Shown here in pieces: positions 44,148 to 52,780 of a DNA stretch of 64,000 nucleotides. Every line of letters begins with the position of its first letter. Position 1 is the stretch's first letter. Source of the DNA: Photobacterium proteolyticum (GTDB taxonomy: Bacteria > Pseudomonadota > Gammaproteobacteria > Enterobacterales > Vibrionaceae); NCBI RefSeq assembly GCF_001939735.1, contig NZ_MJIL01000079.1:124370-188369 (forward strand). The letters run 5' to 3'. The position numbers and the translations under genes are program-made. The notes under the pieces are model-generated. The model saw only the letters and a list, made by a program, of their open reading frames with translations. It was not told where the DNA came from and ran no database searches.

Positions 44148-45365
44148 TCAATGTTTCTCCGCCATTGCATCAACTGGACGCTGCTTTAGAATTTGCCGCG
44201 CCGGATAAAGGGCAGCTAACAGGCTCGCCGCGACGACAGTGATAAAAATCATCTGATAGTCCGTCAGAGACACCTGAGGGTACAAGGTGGTATCAACACC
44301 GAACGCCCCCAGCCCTTCAGCCACCTTACCGAGCGGTACACCGGTATGCTGCAGCAATTGCATTAATCCGAGGCTGCCAGCTATTCCCAACAGAGCTCCG
44401 CTAATACCCAGCCAGGCCGTTTCCAGCATAATCAACAAAAAGATATTGTGCTTTTGCATTCCGACCGCCATCAGCACACCAAATTCCCGGGTACGCTCGA
44501 ATACTGACATCAGCATGATGTTGATAATGCCGAAACTCAGAGCGAGGACGAAGATGCCCAGCATGATTGCATTACTGGTTCCCATCTGATTAATGATTGA
44601 TGCCAGCATCGGCTGTACCTGCTGCCAGTCACGAGCGGTATTTTGCGCTGATGTTTGCTTCTGCAATTCATCTCGCAGCGCAAATGCCGCCTGCTCATCA
44701 TCCAGCAATACCGCAATTTCATGGCTGCCTTCGATACCGGCCAATGCGGTTAAATCACTGCGCCTGACAAAGACATTGCCTTCATCGAATCCCGACGAGG
44801 GCGTTTTAAATATCCCGCGAACACGAAAAGCAGCACCGGTTACATCACCGCTGGCGTTGGTAAAGGTCAGCACGACCTTGGATCCAATACGCAGCCGCAA
44901 TCGCTCAACCGTTTTGGTTGAGACCAGTATCGGATTTCGTCCTTCAGCCGATAACCACTCCCCTTGCCTGATATTGGCTGCCAGCGGAGTAACCGACGCT
45001 TCGGATACCAGATCGATACCATTGATCCTGACCCCGCGAGCACTGCGCGCTGAGGCAACCATCCCATCAGCCAAAAACCGGGCAGACAAGGCTTTGACCT
45101 GCGGCAACTGTTCAATCTTTGCAATAAGTTGGCGTGAATCAACAATGGTTGAGTTGATATCTGGATTAGTAAGATAGCGGCTGTTGTGAATCTGAATATG
45201 GCTGGTCTGCCAGGCGATGGCATTATCAATCATGCTGCCATACATACCAGTCATGAACCCCATCATACTCACCACACCCATGAGGCCGAAAACCATGGCA
45301 CTGAGCATGATGCCGGTACGTAATTTATTGCGCCAAAGGTTGCGCCAGGCCAATTTAACCAGCAT
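44148..45365 (-). CDS. FtsX/LolE-like ABC permease, second of pair
   Basis: A 405-residue inner-membrane protein: helix 1 (about 15-40), a large periplasmic MacB-PCD-like domain (45-255) and three C-terminal helices (about 268-300, 315-345, 365-390). FERTREFGVLMAVGMQK is the typical FtsX/MacB cytoplasmic coupling segment. Together with the next permease and the LolD-like ATPase it would form a LolCDE-type complex. The ATG at 45365 has AGGAGG six bases upstream and overlaps the end of the previous gene by 11 bases. Confidence 0.88.
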   Translation of the reverse strand: MLVKLAWRNLWRNKLRTGIMLSAMVFGLMGVVSMMGFMTGMYGSMIDNAIAWQTSHIQIHNSRYLTNPDINSTIVDSRQLIAKIEQLPQVKALSARFLADGMVASARSARGVRINGIDLVSEASVTPLAANIRQGEWLSAEGRNPILVSTKTVERLRLRIGSKVVLTFTNASGDVTGAAFRVRGIFKTPSSGFDEGNVFVRRSDLTALAGIEGSHEIAVLLDDEQAAFALRDELQKQTSAQNTARDWQQVQPMLASIINQMGTSNAIMLGIFVLALSFGIINIMLMSVFERTREFGVLMAVGMQKHNIFLLIMLETAWLGISGALLGIAGSLGLMQLLQHTGVPLGKVAEGLGAFGVDTTLYPQVSLTDYQMIFITVVAASLLAALYPARQILKQRPVDAMAEKH

Positions 45366-46584
45366 GTCCACCTCCTTTTAGCGCACTGACCAAATCCAGC
45401 CGATAGACACGCCACATCGGATAGAGCATGCAAAGCAACAACAGGCCCAATACTATGGTTATCTGATTGACGAACAGCCAGGGCTCCAGCAATACCGGCA
45501 ACACGGGATCCCAGCCCATTTCCAGGATCATTTCCGCCGTCTCGCCCGTCAGTACTATCGGGTAATAATAAAACCAGATCAAAAACGGTGCTGCGATGAC
45601 CAAACCGATAACCACACCCAGCAAAGCGATAAATAAGGATTCAATAGTGATAAGGGCAATCAGCCGCTTTCGCAGCAGCCCAGTGGCCAACATGACCCCA
45701 AATTCCCGCTGACGTTCCAGCGTCATCATCAGCAAGGTCGCAAACAAACCAAAACCCACCACACCATAAAGCAGATACATCATGATGATGCCCCCCGCCT
45801 TATCCATCAGGATTTGCTGGGCCATTTCAGGAGACAAGTCTTGCCAGTCCCGCACATTGGCCTGTCCGGCATAGTCTGCAGTTAGCTCGGCAACCGTCTG
45901 TGGCAAGGCCGATAGGTGGCGGGTGTGGAGTACCCATGCGGTGATCTGCTGTTCTGTACTGTATAACGTCTGGGCAAGCGCCAGCGGCATATATACCAGT
46001 TGGTTATCAAGCTGCGGCATCGGAAAATCCAGTATTCCTTTGACCGGATATAAACCCGCTGCAGTCTGCCCCCGGTATCCCTGCCCATAAAGAATGATCT
46101 CATCACCAACCTGCAATTCCAGATAACGGGCCAGTCCCTCGCCTATCAGCACCTGCTTATCATCGGCCGACAGAAACGTCCCTTCACTGAGCTTTCCGGC
46201 GATATTCGAATAATCATCTTCTTGCTCGGGGAGTACCCCCATCACCATGACACCTTTGGACTTATCACCGGCAGCCGCCAAAGCAAAAGACTCTATTCTC
46301 GGTAAAATACGTTCGATATTCGGGTGGTTCTTTGCCGCTGCAATGAACTGGCCATTGGCTGGCAGCAAGTCATCAATGCTCTGGCTGTCTGAAAATTCCG
46401 GGTGCTGTACCTGGATCAAGCCGGTATAGAAGCGAGCAGCATTTTCAATGTTATTGGCATAGCTTCCCTCTTGCAGGCAGCGCATGAACAATGACAAAGC
46501 GAGCGCCAATGCCAGTGCCGATGCCGTCAGCACCGTTCGTCGCTTCTGGCGCCATAAATTACGCCACGCTAACTTCACTAACAT
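45355..46584 (-). CDS. FtsX/LolC-like ABC permease, first of pair
   Basis: A 409-residue inner-membrane protein with the same plan as its neighbour and an almost identical start (MLVKLAWRNLWR). It has one N-terminal helix, a periplasmic domain (about 45-260) and three C-terminal helices. The coupling segment is LERQREFGVMLATGLLRKR. The two permeases clearly arose by duplication and have since diverged, as LolC and LolE did. It lies 18 bases after the LolA-like gene, in the same operon. Confidence 0.88.
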   Translation of the reverse strand: MLVKLAWRNLWRQKRRTVLTASALALALALSLFMRCLQEGSYANNIENAARFYTGLIQVQHPEFSDSQSIDDLLPANGQFIAAAKNHPNIERILPRIESFALAAAGDKSKGVMVMGVLPEQEDDYSNIAGKLSEGTFLSADDKQVLIGEGLARYLELQVGDEIILYGQGYRGQTAAGLYPVKGILDFPMPQLDNQLVYMPLALAQTLYSTEQQITAWVLHTRHLSALPQTVAELTADYAGQANVRDWQDLSPEMAQQILMDKAGGIIMMYLLYGVVGFGLFATLLMMTLERQREFGVMLATGLLRKRLIALITIESLFIALLGVVIGLVIAAPFLIWFYYYPIVLTGETAEMILEMGWDPVLPVLLEPWLFVNQITIVLGLLLLCMLYPMWRVYRLDLVSALKGGGHAG

Positions 46585-46602
46585 ACCGCCTCCTGGTTTG
46601 CG

Positions 46603-47355
46603 TTAGTCGCGCAGCGCTTTCATCTGGCTTAGCGAGAAGAAGCTGTCTTTGACGGCAAAATTAAATTGCGCCTGATGAGTAATAATTTGAGTTTTATTTC
46701 CCGGCTTATCGGCTGGCAGCATTTCCATCCTGGATGTTAGCTGACGCCCTCCGAGCATTTTCACATCATAGGTTTTCATGGTATTGACCAGCTCATCGAA
46801 CTCATCGAAGAACTCAACCTTGCGTTGCAGATAAGTCGATTGTGAAATCCACAATCGCACCTTGTTCCACACTACAGGGGCATTCGGCTTGGCAATAGCA
46901 TCGATAACCCAGGTCTGGTCGCCATCAAACACTTCCTTGCCAACCATCTGGTGCCGGTAGTCCACCACAATGGAAGACTGGTTGATTAGATCATCATTGG
47001 TAAAGTCCGATCCCATCCAGGACTGACTCAGCATTGATGGTGCAATTTTGACAACCCGCTCGATACTCGGGATCCAGTTCCACATTTCCCGATGACGCTT
47101 GAGCGAGGCACTGCCTTTGTCTTTGGCCGGGGCTGTTACCAGCACTAGCGACAAATCCATGCCCTTGCTCCAGGTCTTCATGCTCATGGTGCGGGTCCAG
47201 GTCGGGCGAATGATCTTCATGGTTGCTTCGGTATAACTTGAATCACCCCGCATTTGCAGATCAGATTTTCTGACAATTTCTGTTGCCGTCTCGGCTAACA
47301 AGGCTGATGAAAACAAGCTAACCATCATTGCGATTAAACAGGGAACAACACGCAT
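46603..47355 (-). CDS. LolA-like outer-membrane lipoprotein-sorting protein
   Basis: A 250-residue periplasmic protein with a signal peptide (cleavage near ALLA-ET, about residue 22). It belongs to the LolA/LolB-like half-barrel group annotated as outer-membrane lipoprotein-sorting proteins; the WNWIPSIERVVKI, MGSDFTNDDL and DGDQTWVIDA blocks match that group. It would shuttle a hydrophobic cargo, lipoprotein or lipid, from the permease complex to the outer membrane. Being longer than LolA and coupled to its own ABC complex suggests a dedicated cargo. AAGGAATAAGTG precedes the ATG at 47355. Confidence 0.85.
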   Translation of the reverse strand: MRVVPCLIAMMVSLFSSALLAETATEIVRKSDLQMRGDSSYTEATMKIIRPTWTRTMSMKTWSKGMDLSLVLVTAPAKDKGSASLKRHREMWNWIPSIERVVKIAPSMLSQSWMGSDFTNDDLINQSSIVVDYRHQMVGKEVFDGDQTWVIDAIAKPNAPVVWNKVRLWISQSTYLQRKVEFFDEFDELVNTMKTYDVKMLGGRQLTSRMEMLPADKPGNKTQIITHQAQFNFAVKDSFFSLSQMKALRD

Positions 47356-47410
47356 CACTTATTCCTTAGCAAATTGTTTTTAACTCGCCCTACTGCTTAA
47401 ACAGGCGCGT

Positions 47411-48088
47411 TTATTTAAACCAGGCTGCCAATGTCGCCTGATCGATGAGCATCAGAGAGCCTTTCTGCGCACCAAGAATACGTTCAACAGATTGCTGGGC
47501 TGCCTCTACTTTCCTGATTGCCTTCTGAAGTGGCTGCTCACACTGCTCTTGATGCAACAGCAAATCAGTTACCGCTTCAGAAAAGGCATACAAGAGTGAA
47601 ACCACCAGCTCGGCAACATCTGTCGGTGACTGAGTATCAAATACTCCTTCATCAATTCCTTGCTGGATAATTACGGCGTAGTCGGCAACCAGTAACTTCG
47701 CTCTTCCCTCCATCAACTTATGTTTGAGGGTCAGGTTCTCATCCATGTTGATGATCCTGGCAAAGCTGAGCAGCCCGTCTTTTTGTTCAATCTTCCACTG
47801 GTTAGTCATCGCCAGCAGCTGATTCCATTTACTGATCGCATCGAGATCCGGTGACGTTATGAGATCGCCAACCACAGCTTGATACTGCTGTTGCATGTCA
47901 TCAACCAGGGCCTCCAGCACCGCCTGCTTGGAATCAAAGTAATGATAAAAAGCACCTTTTGAGACACCGACAGCGTTAATCAGATCATTTACTGATGTGC
48001 TCTCATACCCCTTGCTATAAAACAAGGTTTGCGCTGCTGTAATAAACTCGCTACGTCTCTCGTCTGCTGCTTTAACTACTCTCGCCAT
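47411..48088 (-). CDS. TetR-family regulator of the Lol-like operon
   Basis: A 225-residue regulator. The TetR helix-turn-helix is near residues 25-55 (VNDLINAVGVSKGAFYHYFD), followed by an all-helical ligand domain. I chose the ATG at 48088 (MARVVKAADERR) over an in-frame start at 48112 because the family usually begins about ten residues before the first DNA-binding helix. It is the first gene of the leftward operon, 55 bases before the LolA-like gene, and a typical TetR palindrome lies 40 bases upstream. A fatty acid or lipid ligand is plausible but not shown. Confidence 0.88.
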   Translation of the reverse strand: MARVVKAADERRSEFITAAQTLFYSKGYESTSVNDLINAVGVSKGAFYHYFDSKQAVLEALVDDMQQQYQAVVGDLITSPDLDAISKWNQLLAMTNQWKIEQKDGLLSFARIINMDENLTLKHKLMEGRAKLLVADYAVIIQQGIDEGVFDTQSPTDVAELVVSLLYAFSEAVTDLLLHQEQCEQPLQKAIRKVEAAQQSVERILGAQKGSLMLIDQATLAAWFK

Positions 48089-48127
48089 AAGGCTCTTCTC
48101 ACACATTCTCAATGATATTTACAACCG

Positions 48128-48140
48128 ACCGACCGTCGGT
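48128..48140. promoter_or_regulatory. TetR-type operator
   Basis: ACCGACCGTCGGT, a perfect palindrome with a single central base, next to a TATA-rich stretch (48144-48157). It lies 40 bases upstream of the tetR start, so it probably autoregulates the six-gene operon. Confidence 0.7.
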
Positions 48141-48348
48141 ATGTGTATAAAATATATGCAGACAGTTTTACTTATGCAAGAAACATGGTTGTTATTTGAC
48201 CGGTTTATAGTTGAACTGTGAGCTCAAAAGCCAGATGGCAAAGAAAACAGCGAAGCCAGAGGCAAAAGACATCTGAATTAAAGAAGTACTCTGTTAGCCC
48301 AAATGATGGTGACACTTTCGATGTGAAGACAAGAGTTGGAGGCATAAA

Positions 48349-48394
48349 AAAACCGACGCCTAGGCATCGGTTTAATGTATTTAGTGGTAAACAA
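48349..48394 (-). repeat. 46-base direct repeat, copy A, with terminator hairpin
   Basis: Identical to copy B at 48509-48554, exactly 160 bases away. The first half is the near-perfect palindrome AACCGACGCCTAGGCATCGG flanked by A/T runs. On the minus strand it is followed by at least six T residues, so it is a terminator for leftward transcripts from udp. Confidence 0.85.
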
Positions 48395-48451
48395 CTTCGC
48401 CCTAATCAATAAGGCTCGTTAGCACGCAGGAATTTGCCTCAAGGTCGCAGA

Positions 48452-48488
48452 GGGAACGCGGAGTTTATATACATAAATGAGCATTCCC
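48452..48488. repeat. Hairpin unit A
   Basis: Arms GGGAA..GC..TTTAT / ATAAA..GC..TTCCC with a 4-base loop. Same layout as unit B at 48585-48621 but with different paired bases. Confidence 0.6.
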
Positions 48489-48508
48489 AAACAAAACTGT
48501 AGAAATAG

Positions 48509-48554
48509 AAAACCGACGCCTAGGCATCGGTTTAATGTATTTAGTGGTAAACAA
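48509..48554 (-). repeat. 46-base direct repeat, copy B, with terminator hairpin
   Basis: Second copy of the repeat at 48349-48394, carrying the same palindrome. The minus-strand tail is TTTTC here. Together they give udp two successive terminator-like hairpins. Confidence 0.85.
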
Positions 48555-48584
48555 ACTCGCTGGAATTTAATTCGATAGCAAGGC

Positions 48585-48621
48585 GGAAGCGCGCAGTTGA
48601 TAACTATCAATGAGCACTTCC
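48585..48621. repeat. Hairpin unit B
   Basis: Arms GGAAG..GC..TTGATA / TATCAA..GC..CTTCC with a 2-base loop. Compared with unit A the stems differ at both partners, a compensatory pattern that suggests RNA structure is conserved. Confidence 0.6.
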
Positions 48622-48657
48622 AACACAGCTATCGTGTTAAATAACAAGAGGTTGTTA

Positions 48658-49425
48658 TCACTCGGCCAGCATGCGGCGAGCGGCTTCAACTACCACTTTG
48701 ATAGAACGCGCTTCTGTTTCTTTCAACGTCGCGTGATCTGGGATTTCTTTCTGAGTACGGTTGATGATAACGCCAGCTACACAACCTGCACGTAGACCTG
48801 AGCTTGCACACATAGTTAGCAGCGTTGCTGACTCCATTTCGAAGTTCAGAACACCCATTTGCTGCCACTCATCCATTGAACCCTGGAAACGGCGTACAAC
48901 GCGGCCTGAGAATGTATCGTAACGCTCCTGACCTGGGTAGAACGTATCTGAAGATGCTGTTACACCTGTGTGTACTGTTGCGCCATCGGCATCACATGCT
49001 GCTTTCATTGCAGTTGCAACGTCGAAGTCTGCTACTGCTGGGAACTCCATTGGAGCGAAGTGAAGGCTTGCACCGTCCAGACGAACTGAACCGGTTGATA
49101 CGATCATGTCACCAACATTGATGTGCGGCTGGATTGCACCAGTTGTACCTACACGCAGGAAGGTACGAACACCTAGCTGAGCCAGCTCTTCTACTGCGAT
49201 AGAAGTAGATGGACCACCGATACCTGTTGAACAAACAACAACAGACTTGCCGTCAAGCTTAGCGCGGTAAACTGTGTACTCACGTGCACTTGCCAGGAAC
49301 TCAGGGTTATCCATTAGGTTAGCAATTTTTTCAACTCGTGCTGGATCGCCTGGAATAATTGCTAGTTCTGCACCGTTAAGATCTTCTTTGTTAACACCTA
49401 GATGGAAAACTGCGTTGTCAGACAT
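48658..49425 (-). CDS. udp: Uridine phosphorylase
   Basis: A 255-residue cytoplasmic enzyme that phosphorolyses uridine to uracil and ribose 1-phosphate, so feeding pyrimidine salvage. GDPARVEKI (phosphate site), [36 protein letters not shown] and [12 protein letters not shown] (ribose site) match Udp almost word for word. I start at the ATG at 49425, with AAGGAT 8 bases upstream; another ATG lies two codons before. It has its own promoter with two CRP sites and ends in repeat-borne terminators. Confidence 0.95.
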   Translation of the reverse strand: MSDNAVFHLGVNKEDLNGAELAIIPGDPARVEKIANLMDNPEFLASAREYTVYRAKLDGKSVVVCSTGIGGPSTSIAVEELAQLGVRTFLRVGTTGAIQPHINVGDMIVSTGSVRLDGASLHFAPMEFPAVADFDVATAMKAACDADGATVHTGVTASSDTFYPGQERYDTFSGRVVRRFQGSMDEWQQMGVLNFEMESATLLTMCASSGLRAGCVAGVIINRTQKEIPDHATLKETEARSIKVVVEAARRMLAE

Positions 49426-49572
49426 AATCATATCCTTTCTTATACTGTTACCGCGTGATAGGGAAGTTGAGGTCCGCGGCTCTTTATCAAAAAAAAATTG
49501 TGTTTTGACAATACTCTAATCAGAGCATTCTCAAAACACATGTTAACGATAGCCGATAGAATCACAGATTTT

Positions 49573-49588
49573 AGTGACAGGTGTCACA
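49573..49588. promoter_or_regulatory. CRP site 1 of udp
   Basis: AGTGA-N6-TCACA, nine of ten matches to the CRP consensus, about 150 bases upstream of udp. Confidence 0.65.
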
Positions 49589-49625
49589 ATGATTGAAATA
49601 GACTTAATTTCATATTTCACGATAA

Positions 49626-49641
49626 GGTGATACGCATCACA
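49626..49641. promoter_or_regulatory. CRP site 2 of udp
   Basis: GGTGA-N6-TCACA, nine of ten matches. Centre-to-centre distance to site 1 is 53 bases, the layout used by CRP/CytR-controlled nucleoside genes in enterics, where CytR sits between the two CRP dimers. Confidence 0.65.
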
Positions 49642-49670
49642 CTAAATCGATTACCTATGCTTTTCATCAC

Positions 49671-49700
49671 AAAAAAAAAGCACCACCTAGGTGGTGCTCT
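49671..49700 (-). terminator. Terminator of the zinc ATPase gene
   Basis: Perfect 20-bp palindrome AGCACCACCTAGGTGGTGCT preceded by nine A residues on the + strand, giving a long U tail for leftward transcripts. Confidence 0.9.
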
Positions 49701-49729
49701 TAAGGCTATTAATCGGTCTGGTGTGCCTA

Positions 49730-52267
49730 CTATTCACCCTTCACTTTAAAGCGAAGCAGTCTGAGGGCATTCAGTGTGACAAGCGCTGTTGCCCCGCTGT
49801 CGGCCAGAACCGCAACCCAAAGGCCAGTCATACCAAGTAAGGTGGTAACAAGAAATACCCCCTTTAGCCCCAGCGCTATCACTATATTTTGGTGGATATT
49901 GGCGAGTGTCGCCCGTGACAGAGCAATCATCACCGGAAGCTCCGATACCCGATTATGGGTCAAGGCCGCATCTGCCGTTTCAAGCGCCACGTCGGTACCG
50001 CCTCCCATCGCAATGCCAATGGATGCCGTCTTCATTGCTGGCGCATCGTTTATGCCATCCCCTACCATCGCGACTTTCGCACTCTGGTTGGCAAGCTGCA
50101 CTTCATTGACTTTGTCGGCAGGTAGCAAGCCAGCACGGTAGTCGATGTCAATCTCACCGGCAATGGCGGCAGCGGCTCGAGGGTTATCCCCCGTTAGCAT
50201 AACGGTATGGATCCCCATCGCTTTTAAGTCTTTGATAGCTGTGTGGGTGTCACCCCTTAGGTTATCGCGCCAGGCGATAAGGCCAACCGGTGTACCGTTC
50301 CGAACGGCAACTACCAGTGTTTTGCCTTCTCCTTCCAACTGTTCGGACTCAATTTGCTGGGTCGGATTAAGGGTAACTGACTCAGGCAACCTGTCAGCAG
50401 CAGCCAGCAGCAACGTATCACCATCAATCGTTCCCTGGATCCCGCGTCCCGGCAGGGCCTCACGCTCACTGGCCTCGACAACCGTCAGTCCACGCTGTTT
50501 CGCTGCATTGACAACCGCCTGGGCAAGAGGGTGCAAAGAGCCGGCCTCGACAGCAGCAGACTGACGCAGCAACCTGTCTTCATCACCGTCCCAGCTGACA
50601 ATATCAGTCATTATCGGCTTACCCTGAGTCAGTGTTCCCGTCTTATCGAAGGCAACTGTCTCTATATGGCCCAGTTGCTCCAGCGCCGCTCCACCTTTAA
50701 TCAGGGCACCACGACGGGCCGCCGCTGCCAAGCCAGAAGTAATCGCTGCCGGTATCGAGATAACCAAGGCACATGGGCAGGCAATCAACAGCAAAGTCAG
50801 GCCTTTGTAGAGCCACTCATTCCATGGCTGGCCAAACAACATAGGCGGTATCACAATCACCAAAGCGGCCAGCACAATCATGGCCGGTGTATACCAGCGG
50901 CTGAAACGATCTATAAAGCGCTCTAGCGGTGCTTTACGCGACTCGGCATCTTCAATCAGGTGCAAGATACGATCGATGGCATTGTCGCCCTGCTCCGATG
51001 TGATCTTCAGACGCACGACTTTATCTGTTACCAGAGAGCCCGCCATCACCTGTTCGCCAGGCTGTCGTTCGACAGGCACCGATTCACCTGTTAATGCACT
51101 TTCATCAAAGCTGGCTGTAATATCGACAACCTCAGCATCAGCCGGCAAACGGCCACCGGGAGCCACTTCAATCACATCGCCTTTTTTAAGGTCTTCGGCA
51201 GCTACTTTTTCCTTGGTGCCATCCGCGCGTACCACTGTTGCTTTTTCCGGTACCAGATCCATCAGGGCTTTAACCCCGCTTCTGGCACGGGCTGAAGCAT
51301 AACCTTCCAGTTGCTCACCAACTAGAAAAAGAAGCAAGACCATCGCAGCTTCCGCGGTCTCGCCCAAATACAGGGCACCAATGGCAGCTACACTCATCAG
51401 GGTCTCAATAGAAAACGGCGAACCACCTTTACCGAGAACAATGGCTTTTTTGACAATAGGGATTAAGCCTAGCAAGGTGGTAAGCGTAAAGGCGATAAGC
51501 CCATAGTTTTCTGAGCTTTTGTTGATAACAAAAGATATCAGCATCATCGCCGCAATTGCGATAATGGGTAAATTCTGCAGCAGAAAACTTTTACTTTCTG
51601 CTTCACTATCTTTGCTACGGGTCGAGATCAGGGGAAAACCCGTTTCTTTTGCTTTGGCTTCAATGGTGCCAGCCAAGCCGTCTGACTTGCAGCTAACGAC
51701 AAGCTTTTGGGTCGCAAACATGACTTTGGCGGTTTCAACGCCGTCAATCCCAGACAGAGCTTTTTCCAGCTTACTAGCACAACTTGGACAATCCATATTT
51801 TGGACTTTCCAACTGAATGTATTCGAGTGGGCTGACTGAATTAATTCGGCTTCAAGAGTCTGTTCTTCAGCTGCACTTTCAGTGGCGCTGCAACAACCGC
51901 TACCTGAGCAACTGTTCAATTCTTGTGCCTGATGATGCTCTTGGTGTGATGCTGAGTGACTTTCCGCCAGTTCCTGCATTGTGGAAGGCTGCGCCAGAGA
52001 CGCTGATGAGACTGAGAATACCGGTTTAACATGGTCGTCGGCAGAAGCATGAATGGCACGAACGGAAGGTCTACCAGCAGCGGGTTCCTCATCGGTAGCG
52101 GGATCACTACTGCAACCAGAGCTGGATGACTCACAGCAAGAAGCCGCGACAGATGAGCTGCAGCACTCTTGGATTGTACCACTTTCTACCTGCACAGAGC
52201 TGGTACTGACTGCGCACGATTGGGCTGTATGAATGTGTGGTTTTTTGTTATTGCATTGAGCACACAT
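49730..52267 (-). CDS. zntA: Zn/Cd/Pb-exporting P-type ATPase with Cys/His-rich N-terminus
   Basis: An 845-residue P1B-type pump exporting Zn(II), Cd(II) or Pb(II). One heavy-metal-associated domain (152-220) has the NMDCPSCASK motif (Cys160, Cys163). CPC is in IACPCALVISIPAA (about 497), the phosphorylated Asp in FDKTGTLT (about 539) and the hinge in GDGINDAP. The first 150 residues are unusual: eleven cysteines, many as CC pairs, and nine histidines in a Ser/Ala/Glu-rich linker, making a likely extra metal-binding tail. The ATG has GGAGAG upstream. The promoter has the long spacer of MerR-type control; no regulator gene is adjacent. Confidence 0.92.
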   Translation of the reverse strand: MCAQCNNKKPHIHTAQSCAVSTSSVQVESGTIQECCSSSVAASCCESSSSGCSSDPATDEEPAAGRPSVRAIHASADDHVKPVFSVSSASLAQPSTMQELAESHSASHQEHHQAQELNSCSGSGCCSATESAAEEQTLEAELIQSAHSNTFSWKVQNMDCPSCASKLEKALSGIDGVETAKVMFATQKLVVSCKSDGLAGTIEAKAKETGFPLISTRSKDSEAESKSFLLQNLPIIAIAAMMLISFVINKSSENYGLIAFTLTTLLGLIPIVKKAIVLGKGGSPFSIETLMSVAAIGALYLGETAEAAMVLLLFLVGEQLEGYASARARSGVKALMDLVPEKATVVRADGTKEKVAAEDLKKGDVIEVAPGGRLPADAEVVDITASFDESALTGESVPVERQPGEQVMAGSLVTDKVVRLKITSEQGDNAIDRILHLIEDAESRKAPLERFIDRFSRWYTPAMIVLAALVIVIPPMLFGQPWNEWLYKGLTLLLIACPCALVISIPAAITSGLAAAARRGALIKGGAALEQLGHIETVAFDKTGTLTQGKPIMTDIVSWDGDEDRLLRQSAAVEAGSLHPLAQAVVNAAKQRGLTVVEASEREALPGRGIQGTIDGDTLLLAAADRLPESVTLNPTQQIESEQLEGEGKTLVVAVRNGTPVGLIAWRDNLRGDTHTAIKDLKAMGIHTVMLTGDNPRAAAAIAGEIDIDYRAGLLPADKVNEVQLANQSAKVAMVGDGINDAPAMKTASIGIAMGGGTDVALETADAALTHNRVSELPVMIALSRATLANIHQNIVIALGLKGVFLVTTLLGMTGLWVAVLADSGATALVTLNALRLLRFKVKGE

Positions 52268-52780
52268 GGTTTCTCTCCTCGGTATGCTTTATGTATTCAA
52301 TACAGTAACTATAAACCTTGGAGTCGTGTCTAAGGTCAAGACAAAACTTGCCACCATGCTTTGACCTTAAGTTCTCTTAGTACTGGACCAATCCAGCGTC
52401 GGCCTTTTGCTCATCAAAATCGCCAGACAGTTAGGCAACGTTCAATTACCGAAGGTGTTGGAAAAGAGTAATTTGCGTTCTGAAACAGAAAGGGCGCGAT
52501 GAGCACCAAGGCCATTACTTCTCTCACCCCCTATCGACTACCGCTAGTGACTATAACTGCCTTTATACTATTCCATTTACGTAACCCTACCCTCCATTAT
52601 TTTTAAGGAAGAGTAGTTATGCTGTTCTATTAAGCATTCAAAACATATAAAGAAAAAATGATATCGAATAACACACAGACGCAGACAGTCACCAAACGTG
52701 AAAGCACCATTTTAACTTACAATTGCACAAACAATATTTGAAATCAAACATAAACACTAAATCATTATATTTTCAAACAC
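52268..52780. other. Intergenic region with the zinc ATPase promoter
   Basis: Holds the MerR-type promoter at its left end. The sequence TTGACCTTA recurs in opposite orientation at 52361-52369, mirroring the -35 region of the pump promoter, but no gene starts to its right. The rest (52380-52780) shows nothing I can name. Confidence 0.5.
52308..52339 (-). promoter_or_regulatory. MerR/ZntR-type promoter of the zinc ATPase
   Basis: On the minus strand, -35 TTGACC (52339-52334) and -10 TATAGT (52313-52308) are 20 bp apart. The spacer carries the dyad ACCTTAGAC / ACTCCAAGGT (52315-52336). An overlong spacer with a central dyad is the hallmark of ZntR, CadR and MerR activation. Confidence 0.8.

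Larger units (their letters stand above)
48141..48657. other. Intergenic region with structured repeats
   Basis: About 510 bases between the tetR promoter and udp. It holds two copies of a 46-base repeat and two diverged hairpin units. A short + strand frame (48218-48412) runs into the repeat and is not supported as a gene. Confidence 0.6.
49426..49729. other. udp promoter region and zntA-type gene end
   Basis: Holds the paired CRP sites of udp and the terminator of the P-type ATPase gene. No gene seen. Confidence 0.6.

Noticed and set aside
48218-48412. A 64-codon + strand frame between tetR and udp
   Set aside because: Its last third is the non-coding 46-base repeat and it has no ribosome site.
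48349-48657. Possible integron attC or Vibrio cholerae repeat sites
   Set aside because: The repeats lack the paired core sites expected of attC and there is no integrase or cassette array; terminator and REP-like readings fit better.
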